Origin: Bacillota bacterium | GTDB lineage: Bacteria; Bacillota; Clostridia; Christensenellales; CAG-138 | DNA: 28,607 nucleotides | Assembly: GCA_023435025.1 (NCBI GenBank) | Contig: JAEYSE010000006.1 | Location: forward strand, 1 to 28,607 | Direction of reading: 5' to 3' | Part shown: positions 21,684 through 28,607 of the stretch, one piece after another | Layout of the letters: every line of letters starts with the position of its first letter | Position numbering within the stretch: the stretch's first letter is position 1 | Made by a program: the position numbers and the translations under genes | Notes under the pieces: model-generated | What the model was told of the DNA's origin: nothing | The model's database searches: none | Seen by the model: the letters and a program-made list of their open reading frames with translations, nothing else

Positions 21684-22712
21684 ATGAAAAAGTATATTAC
21701 ATTCGGCGAGATCATGCTCCGTCTTAAATCTCCGGGCTTTGAGCGGTTTTTCCAAAGCCCTTCGTTCGAGGCAACCTTCGGTGGAGGGGAAGCGAACGTC
21801 GCCGTCTCTCTCTCCAACTTTGGCCTTGACGCAGCGTATGTGACCGTTTTGCCGCAAAATGTGTTAGGCGATGAATGCATCGGCGAGTTGCGCAGATTCG
21901 GCGTGGATACTTCAAAAATCAAGCGCGGGTCCGGCCGGATGGGCATCTATTTCCTGGAAGCGGGCGCCAATCAGCGGCCCAGCAAGGTTGTTTATGACCG
22001 GGCGGAGTCCGCCATTGCAAACGCCAAACCGGGTGATATATGCTGGGACGATGTGTTCGCGGACGCCAAATGGTTTCATGTAACGGGTATCACGCCCGCC
22101 ATTTCCCAGACCGCCATGGAGCTTACGCTTGAAAGCGTAAAGGCTGCAAAGGCAATGGGCGTTACCGTCTCGTGCGATTTGAACTACCGCAAAAACCTCT
22201 GGAAGTATGGCAAGCAGGCGCATGAAGTGATGGGCGAGGTCGTACGCTATGTGGATGTCGCCATCGCCAATGAAGAGGATTGCCAGAAAGCGCTGGGCAT
22301 AAAGGCCAATATCCATGTGGAAAGCGGACAGCTCCCAAGAGAGGCTTACAAAGCGCTTTCGGACGAGGTGCTTTCGCAATACCCCAATTTAAGCATGATC
22401 GCAATCACGCTGCGTGAAAGCATCAGTGCTGACATCAACAACTGGGCTGCCTGCCTGAACGACAGAACTGGGTTCTATGTAAGTAAAAAATATGAGATCC
22501 GTGATATTATCGACCGCGTCGGCGGCGGCGACAGCTTTGCCGCAGGCCTCATTTACGGGCTTAGCACCTATGAAGACAGGGAGCAGGCGCTTGCTTTTGC
22601 CACAGCGGCAAGCTGCCTGAAGCACTCCATTTCGGGCGATTTCAATCGTGTAACCGCATCCGAGGTATTGGCCCTCATGGGCGGCGACGGATCTGGGCGT
22701 GTGCAGCGGTAA
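21684..22712 (+). CDS. kdgK: 2-keto-3-deoxygluconate kinase, PfkB family
   Basis: Sugar kinase of 342 residues. The N-terminal GEIMLRLKSPG and FGGGEANVAVSLSNFG, the middle DLNYRKNLW, and the C-terminal DRVGGGDSFAAGLIYG with the catalytic Asp are typical of KDG kinases (KdgK). It would phosphorylate 2-keto-3-deoxygluconate with ATP to give the substrate of the aldolase encoded 10 bp upstream. ATG 21684 follows AAGGAGGA. An earlier in-frame start (21648) lies inside the aldolase gene and was not used. It is the last gene of the island, followed by a strong terminator. Confidence 0.92.
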   Translation: MKKYITFGEIMLRLKSPGFERFFQSPSFEATFGGGEANVAVSLSNFGLDAAYVTVLPQNVLGDECIGELRRFGVDTSKIKRGSGRMGIYFLEAGANQRPSKVVYDRAESAIANAKPGDICWDDVFADAKWFHVTGITPAISQTAMELTLESVKAAKAMGVTVSCDLNYRKNLWKYGKQAHEVMGEVVRYVDVAIANEEDCQKALGIKANIHVESGQLPREAYKALSDEVLSQYPNLSMIAITLRESISADINNWAACLNDRTGFYVSKKYEIRDIIDRVGGGDSFAAGLIYGLSTYEDREQALAFATAASCLKHSISGDFNRVTASEVLALMGGDGSGRVQR

Positions 22713-22795
22713 TTCCGCTGTTGAGAGAGGCTGGCTCAATATGAAGAAAGCTGCATAACTGCTAGGGATTTCGCCCATAGCGAGTTCTGGGGATA

Positions 22796-22830
22796 AAAAC
22801 CGCGCGACTGTCGCGGTTTTTCCTTTTTTT
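22796..22830 (+). terminator. Rho-independent terminator of the sugar-acid island
   Basis: AAAACCGCG (22796-22804) pairs with CGCGGTTTT (22812-22820), loop of 7, followed by T runs to 22830. It is 83 bp after the kinase stop. Confidence 0.92.
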
Positions 22831-23141
22831 TGCTGTTGCCGCTATTTTATCATGGCGGGTAACGTTGGAATACGATAATTCCCTCACAAATGGCTTTTTT
22901 TCGTGCAACGCTTACGCAAGTATTCATGGGTTTCCGGTCGTAAGAAATAGGCATATCCTAGGAACAGTTCGCGGTACGCGCCGGGCTTTCATCCGCATAG
23001 AGTCAACAGGTAACTCCCCCCGTTTCGCGTAAGTTTAAATGGGTAGTGATTGGGATTCTTGACCGGATCGAACCGCAGGCGGGAACCATCCTCGCGCGGT
23101 ATGCGTGGGGGTGTTAGGACACAAACGCATTCCTCCTCTCG
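22831..23141. other. Intergenic stretch without recognisable gene
   Basis: About 310 bp between the island terminator and the surface-protein promoter. I see no ORF with a ribosome binding site and no RNA gene here. Confidence 0.5.
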
Positions 23142-23210
23142 ACCGTTTACAACAAAAAATACTACCGTTCGTGCAAAAAGCGGTTTTAAACGGTATTAAA
23201 ATGCTATTCT
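23142..23210 (+). promoter_or_regulatory. Promoter with LytTR-like paired direct repeats, copy B
   Basis: ACCGTTTAC (23142-23150) and ACCGTTCGT (23164-23172), again 22 bp apart, each followed by an A-rich stretch. The extended -10 TGCTATTCT (hexamer 23205-23210) begins 41 bp after the second repeat starts. All spacings equal those of copy A at 3061-3129. The start site would be about 100 bp before the ATG of the surface protein. Confidence 0.62.
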
Positions 23211-23316
23211 GTAAGGAATTCTGCCCACAAAGGGAACAGCTATGGGAACGCAACCCGTGGGACTTCATGATGCAGAAAGAACATAAAATGTTCATTATTG
23301 GAGGTAGAAGTCACCA

Positions 23317-26300
23317 ATGAGAAAACGATTACTGACATTATTCCTAACCATCTGCCTTGTTTTTACCATGCTGCCTGTGAGCGCGCTGGCGGAAGACAGC
23401 GTGACCACTGTGACCTCAGCAGCGGAGCTGGTAACCGCTTTGGGTACGGGCGGCACCGGCGATGTTGTTGCCTTGGGCAGTGATATCACCATGACACAAG
23501 AGTTGCAGGTGAACCGTAACGTCACCCTTGACCTCAACGGTAGAGAATTGAGAATTACAGTAGATGAGGACAACGGCATGGTACTCAAAAGCGGTGTTAC
23601 GCTTACCATCCGGGACAGCAGCAATCCCTCCCGAGGACGGCTGATCGTGAAAAACACCATGCCTCATAACACCAACTATAATATAAATTTAGGTGCGGCG
23701 ATCAAGACCACCGATGCAACCCTTGTGATCGAAAGCGGCACAGTGACTGCCACCGGCGGCCACAACGGCGCGGGGATCGGCGGCGGAGCAGATAATGGTG
23801 GCGGCACGGTGACCATCACCGGCGGTACGGTGAACGCCACCGGCGGCACTAATGGCGTGGGCATCGGCAACGGTAATTACGGTTCTGGCGTCACGATTAA
23901 CATTAGCGGTGGCACGCTGACCGCCACCGGCGGCGACATGGGCGCGGGCATTGGCGGCAGCAGAGGTGGAGCTGGCGGCACGATTAACATCAGCGGCGGC
24001 ACGGTAACTGCTACCGGTAAAAACGGCGGTGCGGGCATCGGCGGCGGTAATTTCGGTTCTGGCGGCGGCACGGTGACCATCAGCGGCGGCACGGTGACCG
24101 CCACCGGCAGCATCTATAGCTATAATGGTAATAGAGGCGCAGGCATCGGCGCCGGCGGAAGCTCGGGTAGCACGGCCGGCACGCTGACCGTTAGCGGCGG
24201 CTCGTTAAAGGTAAATAATATGACAGCGACGAGCGCTGCCGCGCCCGTGGCTTCAGACGGCAGTCCGCTTGCCCTAGCCACCCTTACGTTAAGGCCTAAG
24301 GCTGTGCTTGATGATGATGGCCACAGCATACTGAGAAGTGACAGCAGCCTATACCCCTACGGCACAAAGGATGTGAAAACAGACGATACTGGCAATGTGT
24401 ATTTCTATCTGCCAGCGGACACCTATTCCATTTCCCTGAGCAGGGACGGCAAGCTGTATACCAATGAGTCCGTGAAGGTTCCAATGGGCAGTGACGAAAC
24501 GGCGGTGCTGACGGTGCTGACCCCGGTTGAGGAAAAGAAGCTGCGCGAGGCGGCGGCGAACGGCGGAGACTATCAGCTTTTAACGGATTTTGACGGGAAG
24601 GCTGACAACGAACCGATTCTTACAACAGAGCTGCAAATAATGAAAGACCTCACCCTCGATCTCAATGGCCATCACCTGGTCATTACGCTCGACACCACGG
24701 AAGGGAACTACTCCAACGGCATCAAAATCGCAAGCGACGTTACCCTTACCATCCGGGACAGCAGCGCCCTATCCACCGGCACGTTGACTGTGACAAACGA
24801 AGCGGACTATAACGTTACATACGATAAAGGTGCGGCGATCAACACTACCGATGGTGCTCTTGTGATCGAAAGCGGTACGGTGATCGCAAACGGCGGCTAT
24901 AACAGCGCGGGCATCGGCGGCGGCGATAGCGGCACTGGAGGTTCGGTGAGCATCACCGGCGGTACGGTGATCGCCAACGGCGGTGAGGATGGCGCGGGCA
25001 TCGGCGGCGGCCATTTTGGTTCTGGCGGTATAATAGAGATTACCGGCGGCACGGTAGAAGCCATAGGCGGTGATTACGCTGCGGGCATCGGCGGCAGCTA
25101 TATCGGCTCTGGAGGCTCGGTGAGCATCAGCGGCGGTACGGTGATCGCCACCGGCGGTGAGGACGGCGCGGGCATCGGTGGCGGAGTTTACGGCGATAGC
25201 GGCACGCTTATCATCAACGGCGGTTCGGTAAGGGCAAATAATATGTCATTGGACCAAGCCTCCGTGCCCAAGGGTGAAAAGGACAGCGCCCAGCTTTATC
25301 TGGCCACCCTCACGGTAAAGGGGAGCAGCCCGGTTGCCAATGCCGCGCTTGACGACACTGGCCACACAATAAAGACCGGCAGCAGCTCTTATGCCTATGG
25401 CACAAAGGACGTCAAAACAGACGCAGGCGGCAAGGTGTATTTCTATCTGCCTGCGGCCACCTATTCCATTTCCCTGAACATGGGCGGCAAGCTGTATGCC
25501 AATGAGTCCGTGGAGGTTACATCGGGCAGCAGCAACGAGGCGGAGTTGACCGAACCGAAGACCCTTATAAGCATCACTCCGCCCACAGCGATTACGGGCG
25601 TAGCAAACGGCGCGGCAAAAACCGCTGCAGCCCTGGGGCTTCCCGCTAACGTAACGCTTGTGGCAGATGATGGCAGCGTCAGCGCAAGCGTGGCGTGGGA
25701 TGTAGCCTCCTGTTCCTATGATCCTTCTCTAACCACGGCACAGACGTTCACGGTAAACGGAACCGTGACCCTGCCAGTTAGCGTATTAAACCCGGACGGC
25801 GTCCCGCTGAACGTCTCCGTTTCCGTAACGGTAAAAGCGGCGGCGCCATCCACACCGCCTTCCTCTGAACCTACACACAGGACCCGCACACTAACAGATA
25901 CGCCTACGGGCCTTGCCGTTTCCGGCGCGCTCTCTAAAGGCGCAACGCTGCGCGTCAACAGCTTTACGCCCGCGCGAGACACGACTGATCCGGCACTTGC
26001 AGCCATGAGCGCGCGCATGGACAGCCTGACAGATACGCTTCTCTTCTGCGCGGACATCACGGTTTCAGGCAGTTACAGCGGCCCGCTGACGCTTTCTTTT
26101 GAAGTGGGCGAACAATATAACGGGCAGACGGTCACGCTGCTGCACGCAAAGAACGGAAAGCTAACGACCTATACCACGGTTGTGAAAAACGGTATTGCCA
26201 CATTCACGGTGACCAGTCTTTCTCCCTTTGCGCTGTTTGCGCCGGTCACCGCGATTGATGCGATTGGCATCCCCAAGACAGGTGATGGTGGCATGCGGTA

Positions 26301-26388
26301 TGAAGCGATAGCGGTATTGTGTATGGGCATGGTAGCTCTGGTTGTGGGCACAGTGGTTCGTACCTGGCGGCAATACAAGAAGGATTAA
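23317..26388 (+). CDS. Large sortase-anchored beta-helix surface protein with duplicated modules
   Basis: Secreted protein of 1023 residues. A signal peptide (1-25, ending SALAE) is followed by two homologous modules (about 28-405 and 408-750). Each has a line of the type VTLDLNGREL, VTLTIRDSS, then Gly-rich beta-helix turns with GAGIGGG-like motifs (five in the first, four in the second), and a closing unit YGTKDVKTD, VYFYLP, TYSIS, KLY.NESV. Then come an Ig-like domain (about 755-840), a Pro/Ser/Thr linker and a domain of about 120 residues. IPKTG (985-989), a membrane segment and RTWRQYKKD make a sortase signal. ATG 23317 follows GGAGGT. It is probably a wall-anchored adhesin or carbohydrate-binding protein. 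No sortase gene lies in the window. Confidence 0.9.
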   Translation: MRKRLLTLFLTICLVFTMLPVSALAEDSVTTVTSAAELVTALGTGGTGDVVALGSDITMTQELQVNRNVTLDLNGRELRITVDEDNGMVLKSGVTLTIRDSSNPSRGRLIVKNTMPHNTNYNINLGAAIKTTDATLVIESGTVTATGGHNGAGIGGGADNGGGTVTITGGTVNATGGTNGVGIGNGNYGSGVTINISGGTLTATGGDMGAGIGGSRGGAGGTINISGGTVTATGKNGGAGIGGGNFGSGGGTVTISGGTVTATGSIYSYNGNRGAGIGAGGSSGSTAGTLTVSGGSLKVNNMTATSAAAPVASDGSPLALATLTLRPKAVLDDDGHSILRSDSSLYPYGTKDVKTDDTGNVYFYLPADTYSISLSRDGKLYTNESVKVPMGSDETAVLTVLTPVEEKKLREAAANGGDYQLLTDFDGKADNEPILTTELQIMKDLTLDLNGHHLVITLDTTEGNYSNGIKIASDVTLTIRDSSALSTGTLTVTNEADYNVTYDKGAAINTTDGALVIESGTVIANGGYNSAGIGGGDSGTGGSVSITGGTVIANGGEDGAGIGGGHFGSGGIIEITGGTVEAIGGDYAAGIGGSYIGSGGSVSISGGTVIATGGEDGAGIGGGVYGDSGTLIINGGSVRANNMSLDQASVPKGEKDSAQLYLATLTVKGSSPVANAALDDTGHTIKTGSSSYAYGTKDVKTDAGGKVYFYLPAATYSISLNMGGKLYANESVEVTSGSSNEAELTEPKTLISITPPTAITGVANGAAKTAAALGLPANVTLVADDGSVSASVAWDVASCSYDPSLTTAQTFTVNGTVTLPVSVLNPDGVPLNVSVSVTVKAAAPSTPPSSEPTHRTRTLTDTPTGLAVSGALSKGATLRVNSFTPARDTTDPALAAMSARMDSLTDTLLFCADITVSGSYSGPLTLSFEVGEQYNGQTVTLLHAKNGKLTTYTTVVKNGIATFTVTSLSPFALFAPVTAIDAIGIPKTGDGGMRYEAIAVLCMGMVALVVGTVVRTWRQYKKD

Positions 26389-26414
26389 GCGAACTCAGAT
26401 AGGCAAATAAAGGA

Positions 26415-26445
26415 AAGGGCGTATGCCGTTGAGGCATACGCCCTT
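26415..26445 (+). terminator. Terminator of the surface-protein gene
   Basis: 13-bp perfect stem (26415-26427 with 26433-26445) with loop GTTGA, 26 bp after the stop codon, followed by a short T-poor tail (TTAATACTTT). Confidence 0.8.
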
Positions 26446-26474
26446 AATACTTTGGGCGTTATGATTGAGTCGTA

Positions 26475-26569
26475 CTAAACATAATGCGAAGTTTAGATAA
26501 TCGCCCGGTTTAAAACATTATGCGAAGTTTGGATAACTATTGAACTTTCCTAATAGTAGGGGAGGGGAT
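26475..26569 (+). repeat. Dispersed intergenic repeat, copy 2 with doubled head
   Basis: Two heads in tandem, AACATAATGCGAAGTTTAG (26478-26496) and AACATTATGCGAAGTTTGG (26514-26532), then the tail CCTAATAGTAGGGGAGGGGAT (26549-26569, cited as its region). It matches copy 1 at 4381-4446 along its whole length. Confidence 0.6.
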
Positions 26570-26600
26570 GCATAGAATTGGTCCACTTAAACGCTGTATT

Positions 26601-26918
26601 TCAGGGGGTACGTATGGGTTGTTCCCCGTTTTCAAGCATCCCCACCGGTATCAATGAATCCAGCACAAAAAGCCTGTTTGAATGACAGGTATTGAATTCT
26701 AGGGAAAGGTCCTGTCCAGGGGACAAGCCGAAATGCATTAATGTATACCAAAGGGGATCGTCGGTGACGTCATATACGGCGCCGTTTACGGCAACGTAGG
26801 CCAGGTTACCGTTTGTACCGTTATAGAGCGAAAGCTCTTCGTGAGTAAACACGCGCGTTGTCCCCTGTGCAGCAAGCGCAGGTTTCTGATCGATTTCAGA
26901 TTGGTTCTCATATCTCAC
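26601..26918 (-). CDS. Cytochrome b5-like heme-binding domain protein
   Basis: Protein of 105 residues. From about residue 23 it matches the small bacterial cytochrome b5-like domain: FTHEELSLYNGTNG, AYVAVNGAVYDVTDDPLW, HFGLSPGQDLS, FNTCHSNRLFVLDSLIPVGML. The two His (in LMHFG and TCHS) would be candidate axial heme ligands, although one lies in an altered context. No signal peptide or membrane segment is seen. GTG 26918 was chosen, with GAGGG 10 nt upstream. It stands alone between terminators. Its redox partner is unknown. Confidence 0.82.
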   Translation of the reverse strand: MRYENQSEIDQKPALAAQGTTRVFTHEELSLYNGTNGNLAYVAVNGAVYDVTDDPLWYTLMHFGLSPGQDLSLEFNTCHSNRLFVLDSLIPVGMLENGEQPIRTP

Positions 26919-27120
26919 GGCTGCACGGCCCTCTCATGGAAAGTTTGTAAAGTATATGCAGCATACTAATACTATACTCTTACGCAGGTCGTTGCATTAC
27001 GCACCTCAACGGCGCGGGCATTGCAATACCCCCTCCGCCATGTATGGAATTGGCCCCCGTGAAGGGCGGTAAAACAGAAGTAATAGCTAGCAGAAACTAT
27101 GGCAAAGGTTTTATGAGAGC
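26919..27120. other. Intergenic stretch
   Basis: About 200 bp between the cytochrome b5-like gene and a strong hairpin. An ORF reading through this region on the plus strand crosses the hairpin and has no ribosome binding site. Confidence 0.4.
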
Positions 27121-27157
27121 AAAAAGGGTTGGCGCATGTATTGCGTCAACCCTTTTT
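27121..27157 (-). terminator. Strong hairpin, probable terminator of the carboxymuconolactone decarboxylase gene
   Basis: 16-bp stem (27121-27136 with 27142-27157), one G-U pair, loop of 5, with A5 on the left and T5 on the right, so it could work in both directions. The only gene that ends nearby is on the minus strand (stop at 27270). Confidence 0.75.
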
Positions 27158-27269
27158 CGTGATTTGCTTTTGCTGTTTATATATTATATGCTTAGCCCAA
27201 TATGGCAGCACGGCTATATCTGTCCCCGTCTTAGTGAAAAAATTTTTAATGAAAATGCCGGGCTTGCGA

Positions 27270-27605
27270 TCACTGTTCCAGTACCTCTCGCAACACCAAT
27301 AATCCGCGCATCATTGTAGGAAAGCCGCAGGTTGGTCCGACCAGCAAAATTGCATGCTCTATCTCCTCTTTCGTACAACCACTCTTCAACGCTTTTAAGA
27401 TATGCGTTCTAAGGGAAAATTCGTTTTTACAATCCGTCGATAATGCAACTTTGATGAGCCATCTGGTCTTTTCCTCTAAAGGCCCCCCCTTTTCATGGAC
27501 CAATCTGCCGTAATTCTGATAAGCTTCATAGATCTCAGGATGCGTTTCTATCATATAGTCTAAATTTTCCGCAATCTGGGGGTAATTCTTAATGTATTCA
27601 TCCAT
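27270..27605 (-). CDS. Carboxymuconolactone decarboxylase (AhpD-like) family protein
   Basis: Protein of 111 residues, all-helical. The family core is visible as LEEKTRWLIKVALSTDC, LRTHILKALKSGCTKEEIEHAILLV, where the EE-x-R, His and G-C-T-x-E-E-I pattern matches CMD proteins. The usual CxxC of AhpD peroxidases is not present (one Cys before the His region), so peroxidase activity is doubtful. ATG 27605 follows GGCGGTG. The role is unknown. It probably acts in the cytoplasm as an oligomer. Confidence 0.88.
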   Translation of the reverse strand: MDEYIKNYPQIAENLDYMIETHPEIYEAYQNYGRLVHEKGGPLEEKTRWLIKVALSTDCKNEFSLRTHILKALKSGCTKEEIEHAILLVGPTCGFPTMMRGLLVLREVLEQ

Positions 27606-28116
27606 AATTAAACACCGCCTTTATTTTTTATTCTTTCCGGAATCATTCAAGTTATTAATCGTGAAAAAAGCCTGCAGAATTGGTATAAACCGGGTGGCAA
27701 GTCTTTATTGCGCAAACAAATTCCCATTGTTGCAAGAACGTGACCTATGAGGAGTTTCGCATAATTCGCTTAGTCATTATCTCCGATTTGTACATCAATG
27801 CCCTGCCCCAAAGGGTGAGTATACTCCGATAATATTCCAGTTTATCGTGTTCTTCGGTTAAACACAATGCGAAATTCATGGAGAGGTACCTATGTGCTTC
27901 TTGCGTGAGTACTTTCGCTTTAGAGTCCTCCACTTAGTAATTGATTTGAAGCGGCGAAGTATGTAGCGACGGCATCATGTATACTAGAGCAGAAAGCCGA
28001 GCAAGACAACATCGCTTCCGGCATGATATAATTCTTGCTGCTGCCGCTATTGCGACGGTACTGTGAGGTTTGAACGATACCTCAAATTGATTTTATAAAG
28101 GAAAGTTACTGAAGCA
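27606..28116. other. Intergenic region upstream of prfC with a repeat fragment
   Basis: About 510 bp. It contains repeat copy 3 (head only, 27853-27874, TTCGGTTAAACACAATGCGA as its region). A 62-codon minus-strand ORF (27745-27933) lacks a sensible ribosome binding site and is not supported. A TATACT box after TG at about 27977-27983 may be the prfC promoter, although no good -35 is seen. Confidence 0.4.
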
Positions 28117-28607
28117 ATGGAACAAACCAGGTTACATGATGAGATTAACAGAAGACGTACGTTCGCCATTATATCCCACCCGGATGCAGGTAAAACAACT
28201 CTTACAGAGAAACTTCTGCTGTACGGCGGCGCTATAAGACAGGCTGGCAGCGTAAAAAGCCGTAAAACCCGTACGTATGCCGTATCCGATTGGATGGAAA
28301 TTGAAAAACAGCGAGGTATTTCAGTAACTTCTAGCGTACTGAACTTTGATTACAACGGTTATCACATTAACATCCTTGATACGCCTGGGCATCAAGACTT
28401 CAGCGAGGACACCTATCGTACGCTGGTTGCCGCAGATAGCGCTGTCATGCTTCTTGATGGTGCAAAAGGTGTGGAAGCACAGACGAAGAAACTGTTCCAT
28501 GTGTGCCGCAAACGGGGCATACCTATTTTTACTTTTGTAAACAAGTTGGACCGCGTATGCAAGAACCCGTTCGACCTCATTGATGAACTTGAGAAAACCC
28601 TTGGCAT
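28117..28607 (+). CDS. prfC: Peptide chain release factor 3, 3'-truncated by window edge
   Basis: First 163 residues of release factor 3, the GTPase that recycles RF1 and RF2 from the ribosome after termination. All N-terminal GTPase motifs are present: P-loop SHPDAGKTT, the RF3-typical SDWMEIEKQRGISVTSS, DTPGHQDF (G3) and VNKLDR (G4). RF3 is told from EF-G by the EIEKQRGISVTSSV segment and by DFSEDTYRTL. ATG 28117 follows AAAGGAAAG. The rest of the gene lies beyond the window. No neighbour is linked to it in an operon. Confidence 0.95.
   Translation, partial: MEQTRLHDEINRRRTFAIISHPDAGKTTLTEKLLLYGGAIRQAGSVKSRKTRTYAVSDWMEIEKQRGISVTSSVLNFDYNGYHINILDTPGHQDFSEDTYRTLVAADSAVMLLDGAKGVEAQTKKLFHVCRKRGIPIFTFVNKLDRVCKNPFDLIDELEKTLG

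Noticed and set aside
23050..23090. tRNA-like T-loop on the minus strand (GGTTCGATCC)
   Set aside because: The flanking bases do not form a T-stem, and no acceptor, D or anticodon arm could be found.
23740..25220. Gly-rich repeats in the surface gene considered as a CRISPR-like or satellite array
   Set aside because: The repeats are in frame, diverged at codon third positions and encode beta-helix turns, so they are coding repeats.
27044..27319. 91-codon plus-strand ORF crossing the hairpin at 27121-27157
   Set aside because: It reads through a strong terminator and into the antisense of the CMD gene, with no ribosome binding site.
27745..27933. 62-codon minus-strand ORF upstream of prfC
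   Set aside because: GTG start without a spaced ribosome binding site; it overlaps repeat-like sequence and matches nothing recognised.

Overview
The window looks like chromosome of an anaerobic, fermentative Gram-positive bacterium of the class Clostridia. The evidence is a multi-subunit [FeFe] hydrogenase operon under a Rex-type repressor, two lipobox lipoproteins, a surface protein with a sortase-type IPKTG tail, and strong Shine-Dalgarno sequences before most genes. No RNA gene, intact mobile element or CRISPR array was seen. The species cannot be named from the sequence alone.

Layout. 1-2.0 kb (+): the end of an OmpR-type response regulator and its HAMP histidine kinase, closed by a strong hairpin. 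2.07-2.92 kb (-): a small membrane protein and a two-barrel SH3-like hypothetical. 3.2-4.27 kb (+): a DUF3089-type lipoprotein hydrolase interrupted by one in-frame TAA. 4.47-5.13 kb (+): an RNHCP zinc-ribbon gene behind a long structured leader. 5.28-13.45 kb (-): an eight-gene operon read as rex, [2Fe-2S] protein, sensory hydrogenase hydS, PP2C phosphatase, hydC, hydB, hydA, [2Fe-2S] protein. 13.86-22.71 kb (+): a sugar-acid island with a GntR/FCD regulator, SDR, TRAP transporter (P, Q, M), second SDR, LDH2-type dehydrogenase, KDPG aldolase-VOC fusion and KDG kinase, ending at a clear terminator. 23.3-26.39 kb (+): a 1023-residue beta-helix surface protein. 26.6-27.6 kb (-): a cytochrome b5-like protein and a carboxymuconolactone decarboxylase family protein. 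From 28.1 kb (+): the start of prfC (release factor 3).

How the parts work together. The hydrogenase operon joins a HydABC-type enzyme, which balances NADH and ferredoxin through H2, to a second PAS-linked hydrogenase of the sensory type, a phosphatase and the NADH/NAD+ sensor Rex. This would let the cell sense both H2 and redox poise. A consensus promoter and a Rex-like palindrome lie at the head of the operon. The sugar-acid island imports an acid through the TRAP system, oxidises or reduces it with three dehydrogenases, and sends 2-keto-3-deoxygluconate through the kinase and aldolase to pyruvate and glyceraldehyde 3-phosphate. Three TTAGATCTAA palindromes, one before the regulator and two before the transporter, probably bind the GntR protein.

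The most unusual observations are non-coding. (1) The RNHCP leader can fold in two exclusive ways around its ribosome binding site and contains an 18-codon ORF. (2) The promoters of the two surface-protein genes, 20 kb apart, share paired ACCGTT repeats exactly 22 bp apart at the same distance from an extended -10 box, as at LytTR-regulated promoters. (3) A short repeat family occurs in several intergenic regions.
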